A stretch of DNA of 12,303 nucleotides. Origin: DASXMX01 sp035483795 (GTDB taxonomy: Bacteria; Planctomycetota; Phycisphaerae; Tepidisphaerales; Tepidisphaeraceae). This document shows, in pieces, positions 6,754 to 12,303 of the stretch (its first letter is position 1; every line of letters starts with the position of its first letter). The position numbers were made by a program, and so were the translations under genes. The notes beneath the pieces are model-generated. The model did no database searches. It was not told the DNA's origin and saw nothing but the letters and a program-made list of their open reading frames with translations. The stretch spans positions 1 to 12,303 of the forward strand of contig DATHPP010000137.1 in the NCBI GenBank assembly GCA_035483795.1, written 5' to 3'.

Positions 6754-7566
6754 ATGGCCTTGTTTGGCCCGAATGGCTGGCTCTTTTCCAGCAAGGGTGC
6801 GATGTACCTGGAGGCCCCGGTGCCGGACGTGCCGCCGTTCGTCGTCTATCCGGGCGAGCCGGGTCCGCTGCCGGCGTCCAATTCGGCCTGCGTGTGCTGC
6901 TGTAGTTGTCCGGCAGGAGGAAGCGGAGGCGGCGGCGGCAGCTACAAGACGACGAAGACGCTGACGGTCATGAACGTCCCCGACGTGACGGCGACCTGCT
7001 GGGTCGGCCTCCTGAGCAATTTCTCCTACCGGTTCAATTCTCTAACGATCAACGGGACCTTCACGTTGACGCTGCGGGCGCAATATCTGGGAGAGAGTTT
7101 TTTCAACACGGGGGGACTCGTCACCTATTGCTACTACGGCGTCGACGTCCCAGCGTCTGCCGATCAGTGGCCTCAATTCTCCGACACGACCTGTTCGGGG
7201 CCGCCCAGTGCGCACTTCTCAATTCTGCACTTCGATCTGCTGGTCGCCGATCAGGTGATGTTGTACGCGTATTTGACCGATCCATCCGTGAACATGATCG
7301 GACCCTACAACAACGAGATCCCCACCGGCCAGGGTCCGATCATTTGCGGCGGTTACCCCAACGGGTTGGATGCCCCGGGCATTGACTACCTCGATCTTGG
7401 AGGACCGCTCCCCTGCGGCGGGTCGCTCGTTTTCGACTCGGCCAATCCGCCGCCGGACCCGAGGGGAAACGGCGAGCTGCTCCAGCCCAACGCGGCTGGC
7501 TATGGCGACTTCATCGCGCCTGCGGGCGGGTTGTTCGGGGGTAAGTTCGTCCTTACGGATGCGTGA
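6754..7566 (+). CDS. 'MALFGPNG' Cys/Gly-linker protein, 270 aa
   Basis: Function unknown. AAAGG at 6742-6746 stands seven bases before ATG 6754, and the N-terminus matches that of the next gene, so this start is preferred to the 102-base upstream extension. The layout is an N-terminal tag 'MALFGPNGWLFSSKG', a Pro-rich stretch, a cysteine cluster 'CVCCCSCP', a flexible 'GGSGGGGGS' linker, then a region of about 200 residues rich in beta strands and aromatic/Thr residues ('TVMNVPDVTATCWVGLLSNF', 'TINGTFTLTLRAQYLG'). It has no classical signal peptide or membrane helix. The beta-rich body and its place after phage-like genes suggest a virion surface or appendage protein; that is inference. Confidence 0.75.
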   Translation: MALFGPNGWLFSSKGAMYLEAPVPDVPPFVVYPGEPGPLPASNSACVCCCSCPAGGSGGGGGSYKTTKTLTVMNVPDVTATCWVGLLSNFSYRFNSLTINGTFTLTLRAQYLGESFFNTGGLVTYCYYGVDVPASADQWPQFSDTTCSGPPSAHFSILHFDLLVADQVMLYAYLTDPSVNMIGPYNNEIPTGQGPIICGGYPNGLDAPGIDYLDLGGPLPCGGSLVFDSANPPPDPRGNGELLQPNAAGYGDFIAPAGGLFGGKFVLTDA

Positions 7567-7629
7567 GACGGTGGGGTTGAATTAGGCTGTCGGGATAGCA
7601 ACGTTGGGGGGGAGTTTTTGAGGTGAATC

Positions 7630-8025
7630 GTGGCCCTTTTCGGCCCAAACGGCCTTATGTTTAGTGAGCGGGGCCTGGTGTATTCCAACCCCGGCGCCCC
7701 CTGCCCGGATTGCTGCGGCTCCGGGAGTGGTAGCGGCGGTGGTGTCTGCCCGTGCTGTCGAGGCGATTCGCCGGCGTCGGTGCTTCTCACGTTCACCGGG
7801 CTGTCCTATGCGACCTGCGCCACGGCGGCTTGCATCCCCAATCCCGACGCCGGCGGCGGGTTCTGTTTCCACGACGGAACGTTACCGCCGACGTTGTGGG
7901 CAACCGTCACCGGCTCGCTGGGGATTTGTCTGTCGGTGCCTGGGCCGAAGGGGAAAAAACAGATTAACGTGAGGGAGCCGGTCGCCGTGGCCGATTTCCT
8001 TCGCTTTGTGTCGCAGAAGCGCTAG
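7630..8025 (+). CDS. 'MALFGPNG' Cys/Gly-linker protein, short 131-aa paralogue
   Basis: Second copy of the tag-bearing protein, 63 bases after the first. The GTG start is supported by GAGGTGA at 7620-7626 and by agreement of 'MALFGPNGLMFSERGLVY' with the neighbour. A Cys-rich, Gly/Ser-rich linker follows ('CPDCCGSGSGSGGGVCPCC'), then a beta-rich start ('PASVLLTFTGLSYATC') with further cysteines. The body is only about half the length of the neighbour's and ends in a basic, unrelated-looking tail ('PGPKGKKQINVREPVAVADF'), so the gene may be truncated or joined to foreign sequence. The two genes differ at many silent sites in the tag region, so the tag is conserved at protein level. Confidence 0.7.
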   Translation: MALFGPNGLMFSERGLVYSNPGAPCPDCCGSGSGSGGGVCPCCRGDSPASVLLTFTGLSYATCATAACIPNPDAGGGFCFHDGTLPPTLWATVTGSLGICLSVPGPKGKKQINVREPVAVADFLRFVSQKR

Positions 8026-8163
8026 GTTCAAAGCGCATTCCCGGCAGGAGCGTGATGGCGGGCAAACGGGGATCAACTTTTTTGCGCGTCAGTTTTGGGC
8101 GCTTCTTCATCGCTCAATTGTACGTCATGCCATATTCGACCAACGCGGCGCGCTAAGATGCTA

Positions 8164-8169
8164 TTGACA
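8164..8169 (+). promoter_or_regulatory. Candidate -35 element (TTGACA) upstream of XRE gene
   Basis: A consensus TTGACA lies in a locally AT-rich patch just before the XRE-family gene. The only AT-rich hexamers near the right distance (within TTGATAGATG, 8181-8190) give a spacer of 15 or less and touch the start codon. It is therefore a candidate only; use of the second ATG at 8200 would leave more room for it. Confidence 0.3.
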
Positions 8170-8187
8170 TATCCTCAATTTTGATAG

Positions 8188-8535
8188 ATGCTGCCGCGGA
8201 TGGACCCGAAACGTCCCCCTCTTAGCCAGCAGCTCCGCGACGCGATCCGCGCGAGCGGCATGAGCCAAAAGGACATTTGTCGGCGCCTCGGACTGCACGA
8301 GGCCCAGATGTCGCGCTTCATGGCCGGTAACGAGGGGTTCGGCATGGAGGCGCTGGACCGACTGGCGGGCTTGCTGCTGGACGTGAGCCCCCGCCAATCT
8401 TCCGCGCATCTTCCGCGCAAACGGCCATTTTCGGGCGATGTTTGCACTGAACGCATCGGCCGAAACCCGAAAAACACGCGAAAAACCCGGTCTTCTGTGA
8501 CCGGAGCCCCTGGGCGAGTCGGATCACACCCGTGA
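8188..8535 (+). CDS. XRE/Cro-C1-family HTH regulator
   Basis: Probable DNA-binding repressor. Residues about 12-66 form the five-helix lambda-repressor-like domain ('LRDAIRASGMSQKDICRRLG', 'HEAQMSRFMAGNEGFGMEAL', 'LAGLLLDV'). It stands next to the att-like tRNA fragment and integrase, the usual place of a lysogeny or maintenance regulator. Two starts are possible (ATG 8188 and in-frame ATG 8200), neither with a good ribosome binding site. The last 45 residues are Arg/Pro/Ser-rich without domain likeness, and the stop codon (8533-8535) lies inside the tRNA-derived core, so the natural C-terminus would change upon integration or excision. The HTH call is firm; the full-length form is less so. 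Confidence 0.8.
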   Translation: MLPRMDPKRPPLSQQLRDAIRASGMSQKDICRRLGLHEAQMSRFMAGNEGFGMEALDRLAGLLLDVSPRQSSAHLPRKRPFSGDVCTERIGRNPKNTRKTRSSVTGAPGRVGSHP

Positions 8536-8564
8536 GGTCGGGGGTTCGAGCCCCTCATCGCCCA
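8512..8564 (+). other. tRNA-Val(CAC) 3' fragment: probable integrase attachment core
   Basis: From the anticodon arm onward this reads as a tRNA. The anticodon loop ATCACAC (8523-8529) has U33 in place and anticodon CAC. The 3' side of its stem is CCGTG, the variable loop AGGTC, the T arm GGGGG-TTCGAGC-CCCTC (8540-8556), the 3' acceptor strand ATCGCCC and discriminator A8564. The 5' part is missing: only the inner three pairs of the anticodon stem form, and there is no D arm, although GGGCGAG at 8512-8518 could pair with six of seven acceptor bases. Integrases commonly use tRNA 3' halves as att cores, and an integrase gene begins 100 bases downstream. It is not expected to be a working tRNA. 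Confidence 0.75.
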
Positions 8565-8664
8565 TGAACGTCAAGTCTCGCCGGGATGCCAAGTTGGCGT
8601 CTCCCGCCTCCGGGCGGTGCGGCAGACGAATCAGTGGTGCGCGCACCACTTTTTCGGAGGCCGC

Positions 8665-9867
8665 ATGCCCAAGCTCATTACTCAGGTTCCCAAGCTTTGC
8701 CGCCACCAGCGCGGGCAGGCGTTCGTGAAGATCGGCGGTCAGCAGATCTGGCTCGGCCGCTACGGCGAGCCGCTGACCCGCGAGAAGTACGACCGCCTCG
8801 TTGGTCAATGGCTCGCCAACGGCCGTGTCCTTCCCGAGCCGCCACCGACACCGGCCGATACGGCGCCCGTGACGATCTTGCAGATCCTGGCGCCATACTG
8901 GCGCTGGGCCAAGGAACGCTACACGCCCTCAGAAGTTCTCACGATCAAATCCGCCCTGCGGATCGCCGAGGCGCTCTACGGGTCGGTGTCCGCGTTGGAA
9001 TTCGGCCCCAACGCGCTGCGGGCCGTCCGCGCCGAAATGATCCGCCGGCAGTGGACCCGCCGGCAGATCAACCGTCAGATCTCACGCGTGCGCGCCCTGT
9101 TCCGCTGGGCGGCGTCCCACGAGCTGATCCCCGAGCGGATCTACAACCAGCTCCGTACGGTCGAACCCCTCCGTCGCGGCGAGGCGGCCGAACGGCCGCG
9201 GGTCAAGCCAGTGCCCCGCCCGCTGATCCGGGTCGTGCGCCGCCGCGTCTCCCGGCAGGTGCGGGCGCTGATCGACCTGCAGCTGCTCACCGGCGCCCGC
9301 GCCGATGAGCTGCTGCGACTGCGTGCCACGGACATCGACCGCAGCCGCGACGTCTGGAGCTTCAACCCCGCCGCTCACAAGACCGCCCACCACGAGAAGG
9401 AGCGGTGGATTTATTTCGGACCCAGGTCGCAGCGGATTCTGCGGCTCTTCATGAAACCCGGCGGGCCGGCCGATGCGCCGCTGTTCTCACCGACCGAAGC
9501 CGAGCGGGAACGCCACGACCGCGCCGCCGGACACCGCCGCATCGGGCAGAAGCCCAACCCGCGGCGCAGCGACCGCACCCTCGGCCAGCACTACACGACC
9601 GCCAGCTACCGCCGCAGCATCCACCGGGCGCTGGCCGATGCGTTTCCGACACCCGACGGGCTGGACGCCCAAGAAACGCGGCAGTGGCGCAAAGCCCACG
9701 CCTGGGGCCCGCACCGACTCCGCCATAACGCGGCAACCTTTCTGCGGCGAGAGTTCGGACTGGAGGTCGCTATGGCGATTTTGGGTCACAGTTCGGTCTC
9801 AACCACGCAGATCTATGCCGAGCAGGACCAACTGCGGGCGTTAAGGGCAATCGCAGAAGTCGGTTAA
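8665..9867 (+). CDS. Phage/element-type tyrosine integrase
   Basis: A 400-aa tyrosine recombinase that would integrate and excise the element at the adjacent tRNA-like core. GGAGG at 8656-8660 supports ATG 8665 over the upstream start at 8617. The N-terminus 'PKLCRHQRGQAFVKIGGQQIWLGRYG' is an AP2-like arm-binding region of a type common in planctomycete integrases. A core-binding domain follows at about residues 70-170. The catalytic set is complete: Arg212 in 'LTGARADEL', Lys239 in 'HKTAHH', His350 and Arg353 in 'HRLRH', His375 in 'GHSS' and Tyr384 in 'TTQIYAE'. An insertion rich in Arg/His at about residues 278-315 lengthens the catalytic domain. Nothing suggests damage. Confidence 0.95.
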   Translation: MPKLITQVPKLCRHQRGQAFVKIGGQQIWLGRYGEPLTREKYDRLVGQWLANGRVLPEPPPTPADTAPVTILQILAPYWRWAKERYTPSEVLTIKSALRIAEALYGSVSALEFGPNALRAVRAEMIRRQWTRRQINRQISRVRALFRWAASHELIPERIYNQLRTVEPLRRGEAAERPRVKPVPRPLIRVVRRRVSRQVRALIDLQLLTGARADELLRLRATDIDRSRDVWSFNPAAHKTAHHEKERWIYFGPRSQRILRLFMKPGGPADAPLFSPTEAERERHDRAAGHRRIGQKPNPRRSDRTLGQHYTTASYRRSIHRALADAFPTPDGLDAQETRQWRKAHAWGPHRLRHNAATFLRREFGLEVAMAILGHSSVSTTQIYAEQDQLRALRAIAEVG

Positions 9868-9993
9868 ATGCCGAGGTCGCTCGGACAACTGATCCGGGCT
9901 GACCCACTGGGTTATAGTCTGGGCTGTGGAGCCACCGCGGCTGTGGTCTTGCATCGGTGAGCGACCCTCTACATAGAAGCAGGCAACGATGCC

Positions 9994-10794
9994 ATGACTG
10001 TCGGCCCCCTCCCCCAAAACGAACTCCGAACCAAGCTGCTCGAATTGGCCGCGCTATTCAACGAATTGGCTGACATCGAAGTGCCGGAACCTGCTGTGGG
10101 AAATTTCACCGCTGTGGACGTCGCGGAATCCATCTTGAGGCAAAAGGCACGCCAGGATGACCGAACCCGCTTTGACAAGGCATCCGACGAGGCAGGACAG
10201 GTTTTAATAGATTTGGTCAACTCAAAACTGTTAGACGATCGCCAACTGCGGGTGCTGGTGGCGGCATACGAAACCAGGAGCTGGGGCGAACTGCTGCAGA
10301 CGAAGTCGAATCTGTTCGCTCTGTGCGTCGGGAAATCGCCAGTGGAGTTACGGAATCGCAGCGGTCAAACACAAGAATACGAATTGATCGGCGATGACAC
10401 ATCGCCGTCCCTCCAATTACCTTCTGCACCAGAGACACTACGGCAGCGGGTGGAGCGGACACTGCGAACGCCCCAGGCAGTCAATCGCCAACGGTGCCGC
10501 CAATACGCCGATTTCTGTCAAAGTCTGGCCACCGCGATCCCGGTGGAGAAACAGAAGCCAAAGCGTGCCCGGGGAGAACCGACCAAGGCGGCGATACTAC
10601 AGCTGATGGACCATCCAGACTGGTCAGTATCGCGTATCGCACAAGAGATCGGCTGCAGTCACACGACGCTATACCGCTCCAAGAGATTCATGGCCGCCTG
10701 GGAGGCGCACAACGCCACGCTGCCGCCCAAAGGATTCAAAACCCGGGGGCGGGGCGGAGATCACGGCCTTGAAGCCTCTGACGATAACGATTAG
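9994..10794 (+). CDS. Uncharacterised 266-aa protein with C-terminal HTH
   Basis: Not recognised as a whole. Residues about 195-230 ('PTKAAILQLMDHPDWSVSRI', 'AQEIGCSHTTLYRSKRF') form a homeodomain-like helix-turn-helix of the resolvase/transposase type, followed by a basic Gly/Arg-rich tail. The first 100 residues are helical and acidic; the middle has no clear likeness. ATG 9994 is used; AGCAGG about ten bases upstream is a modest ribosome binding site. It lies 126 bases after the integrase, in the same direction, and could be a regulator or a DNA-binding maintenance protein of the element. No nuclease or recombinase active site is visible. Confidence 0.75.
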   Translation: MTVGPLPQNELRTKLLELAALFNELADIEVPEPAVGNFTAVDVAESILRQKARQDDRTRFDKASDEAGQVLIDLVNSKLLDDRQLRVLVAAYETRSWGELLQTKSNLFALCVGKSPVELRNRSGQTQEYELIGDDTSPSLQLPSAPETLRQRVERTLRTPQAVNRQRCRQYADFCQSLATAIPVEKQKPKRARGEPTKAAILQLMDHPDWSVSRIAQEIGCSHTTLYRSKRFMAAWEAHNATLPPKGFKTRGRGGDHGLEASDDND

Positions 10795-10933
10795 TTAGCG
10801 GGCCGTGAATGCTAATTCTTATGCACATCCGGTGTCACACGACGGCCGCATTTTCCTCGCTTAGTGTGGATCTACAGTCCGATTAATGCAGGGTTTTCGC
10901 ACATCCACCGCACAATGGGGGGACTCCTTCAGA

Positions 10934-10948
10934 ACACATCACATGTGT
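10934..10948. promoter_or_regulatory. Inverted repeat upstream of MerR-like gene
   Basis: ACACAT and ATGTGT form a perfect 6-bp inverted repeat around CAC, 37 bases before the MerR-like start at 10986. It sits within the 191-base AT-richer gap 10795-10985, which holds no gene and is the likely promoter region. An operator for the MerR-like product is plausible but unproven. Confidence 0.3.
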
Positions 10949-10985
10949 CGCATAGCGCTTAACGCGTATGCGGAGATGGAGTCTC

Positions 10986-11192
10986 ATGGACGAAAAGCTA
11001 GTTCGCCTGCCAACAGTCGGGTCTATCGCCACCGAGCTGGGTGTCGGCACGCACCGCATCCGCTACGTCATCGAAACGCGAAAGATTAGCCCTACTGGCC
11101 GGGCTGGAAATGCACGCGTCTTCACGACTCATGATGTTGCCCAGATTCGTCAGGAGCTGGCGCGCATGGCACGACAACGGGAGGCCATATGA
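10986..11192 (+). CDS. Small MerR-like HTH protein
   Basis: A 68-aa protein consisting of little more than a MerR-type winged helix ('LPTVGSIATELGVGTHRIRY', 'VIETRKISPTGRAGNARVFT', 'HDVAQIRQELARMA'). It lacks an effector domain, as in excisionase-like or element control proteins. ATG 10986 with GGAG four bases upstream is chosen over the earlier start at 10968. Its stop overlaps the next start as ATGA, so the two proteins are made together. Confidence 0.75.
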   Translation: MDEKLVRLPTVGSIATELGVGTHRIRYVIETRKISPTGRAGNARVFTTHDVAQIRQELARMARQREAI

Positions 11193-11512
11193 CCACCTCC
11201 CCCATCCTCACCGAGGGCGGGCTGACGACGGCGGCGGCCGCGAGATACTTGAATCAGCGCATCCCGGACTCCAATTTCAGTCCCGTGACGGTGTGGCGCT
11301 GGATGCAGGCCGGCGCGATCGCAGATGACGGCCAGCGCGTTTTTCTCGAACACGTGCGAGCCGGTCGAAAGCTCGTCACCTCCCGTGAGGCGCTGGACCG
11401 ATTCGTTCATCGCCTCACCAGCACGCCGCCCGCGCCCTTGGAAGGACGGGTGTCACCAAAACAAGTCGGAGATGCGACCGCCTCGTTGGCGGCAGACGGC
11501 TTTTTTGAATGA
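11189..11512 (+). CDS. DUF1580-like small DNA-binding protein
   Basis: A 107-aa protein with the layout of DUF1580-type planctomycete proteins: 'LTTAAAARYLN...FSPVTVWRWMQAGAI', then 'VFLEHVRAGRKLVTSREALDRFVHRLT'. That is a helix-turn-helix followed by a short beta wing in which a Gly-Arg-Lys turn precedes a capping helix. Members resemble excisionases (AlpA/HTH_17) and are often found near integrases. The ATG overlaps the previous stop by four bases and has GGGAGG just upstream. Family name is from memory of the motif, role in excision or regulation is inference. Confidence 0.7.
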   Translation: MTTSPILTEGGLTTAAAARYLNQRIPDSNFSPVTVWRWMQAGAIADDGQRVFLEHVRAGRKLVTSREALDRFVHRLTSTPPAPLEGRVSPKQVGDATASLAADGFFE

Positions 11513-11615
11513 GTTACTTTGGAATCCACGGACACTGATCGAGAAACTCTTTGGCGGCGGTCACCAACAAAATGGCGGCCACCCCGACCAGGGTAGACCG
11601 CCAAGCGACTAGATC

Positions 11616-12303
11616 ATGGATGATACGCATCGTCCGCCGACAAACCAACTCCCAACCGGCACTCCCCAGGCCACCCCTCCGCCGTCGGGCAGTCTCAACC
11701 CCACGTCGGGCGGCGGTGGCGCAACTGAAATTCCTCAATTGGCCGCGTCGGGCACGTTAGGAACGGCTTCTACAAAAAAGATTAATGGGCACCTCGATGA
11801 ATCCGAAAGTGCTGGGTGTGCCGAAGTCACAAAACACGTAGAGGGCTTTTCCACTGAGACCACGCCCGACGTGCCCAACAGCAATGATTCCCAGCCCCCG
11901 ACCGTCGACCAACCTCCATCCCAGCCCGCGAGCACCGCGGGCTCCGGGCTGATGATGCGGGGGCTCCTGCGGATGGGGCAGATGCGGCAGAGCCGGGATG
12001 GCTTCAACTTGCTCGAAAACCCGGACCTCCGGGATCTGCTCGCCCGAACCGGACTGCCACCGGACATGGTGCTCGAAGCCGACAAGCACGCGCAGTTCAC
12101 TGTCCTTGACGTAGACACGCATCACTGGACCAGACCGCCGACGGTGAACGAGCTGATCGCCCACGCCCACTCCATCACTCCCCCCCCTGACGCCTCATGG
12201 ATTTCGCACGGGCTCGGAATCAAGGGCATCTATGTGGGGCCGCACCACCGTGAGCGGGCCTGTGCGGCTGCATTTAGCGTGTCCCATGAGTTCCGCGTGG
12301 AGG
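11616..12303 (+). CDS. Partial protein, possible replication protein; 3' end outside the window
   Basis: The frame opens at ATG 11616 and stays open for 229 codons to the window edge. The first 105 residues or so are Pro/Ser/Thr/Gly-rich and probably disordered ('PTNQLPTGTPQATPPPSGSL', 'SQPPTVDQPPSQPASTAGSG'). An ordered part follows ('GLLRMGQMRQSRDGFNLLEN', 'FTVLDVDTHHWTRPPTVNEL', 'WISHGLGIKGIYVGPHHRER'). The alternating hydrophobic strands and position after small regulators recall primase or plasmid/element replication proteins, but no diagnostic motif is complete in the visible part. No strong ribosome binding site is seen. Minus-strand frames over this stretch show no domain. Coding call moderate, function weak. 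Confidence 0.6.
   Translation, partial: MDDTHRPPTNQLPTGTPQATPPPSGSLNPTSGGGGATEIPQLAASGTLGTASTKKINGHLDESESAGCAEVTKHVEGFSTETTPDVPNSNDSQPPTVDQPPSQPASTAGSGLMMRGLLRMGQMRQSRDGFNLLENPDLRDLLARTGLPPDMVLEADKHAQFTVLDVDTHHWTRPPTVNELIAHAHSITPPPDASWISHGLGIKGIYVGPHHRERACAAAFSVSHEFRVE

Noticed and set aside
8175..8558. Minus-strand 127-aa frame starting 'MRGSNPRPHG'
   Set aside because: Also an antisense reading of the tRNA-derived core, and it overlaps the XRE gene, which has a clear HTH domain.
8512..8564. A complete, working tRNA gene
   Set aside because: No D arm is present and the outer two anticodon-stem pairs do not form; only the 3' half fits.
8524..8808. Minus-strand frame ending in 'GDEGLEPPTSRV'
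   Set aside because: This phrase is the well-known spurious translation of a tRNA T-arm and acceptor region; here it arises from the tRNA-Val fragment and overlaps the integrase start.
9949..9975. Promoter TTGCAT / TACATA before the 266-aa gene
   Set aside because: The spacer is only 15 bases and both hexamers are imperfect.
11735..12170. Two minus-strand frames at the right edge
   Set aside because: They lie opposite an uninterrupted plus-strand frame of 229 codons; composition is Ser/Arg/Gly-rich with no domain.
1..12303. CRISPR array, rRNA, insertion-sequence transposase
   Set aside because: No regularly spaced repeats, no rRNA-like sequence and no DDE transposase frame were seen.

Overview
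The window is high-GC bacterial DNA that looks like accessory (mobile) DNA from a planctomycete. The assignment rests on remembered family resemblance: the style of the tyrosine integrase with its 'PKLCRH...YLGRYG' N-terminus, a DUF1580-like small DNA-binding protein, and Cys/Gly-rich proteins with a 'MALFGPNG' N-terminus. No rRNA, CRISPR array or core metabolic gene is present, and nearly everything reads on the + strand.

Left part (1-2252): a XerC/XerD-type tyrosine recombinase enters from outside the window with all catalytic residues present. It is followed by a run of small genes, two of which encode short helix-turn-helix proteins, tightly packed in places with 4-base start/stop overlap.

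Middle part (2394-8025): a phage-like stretch. It holds a Nu1-like terminase small subunit, an unrecognised 327-aa protein with a coiled-coil N-terminal half, a prohead-protease-like protein, and a stand-alone FtsH (M41)-like metalloprotease built as a tandem duplication whose second copy has lost the HExxH motif. After a strong intrinsic terminator come a 79-aa protein and two neighbouring proteins that share an N-terminal tag and Cys/Gly-rich linker. No large terminase, portal or major capsid gene is recognisable, so this is either a decayed prophage, a satellite-like element, or a phage whose other genes lie outside the window.

Right part (8188 to the end): a lysogeny- or integration-type module. 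It contains an XRE repressor-like gene, a 3' fragment of a tRNA-Val(CAC) gene that is best read as an integrase attachment core, a tyrosine integrase immediately downstream, a 266-aa HTH protein, a translationally coupled MerR-like/DUF1580-like pair, and a long reading frame that runs off the right edge and may encode a replication protein. The order structural genes - repressor - att - integrase - small HTH proteins - possible replication gene is that of a temperate element. The lack of a tRNA 5' half next to the integrase suggests a free (circular) attP or a junction of two elements integrated in tandem.
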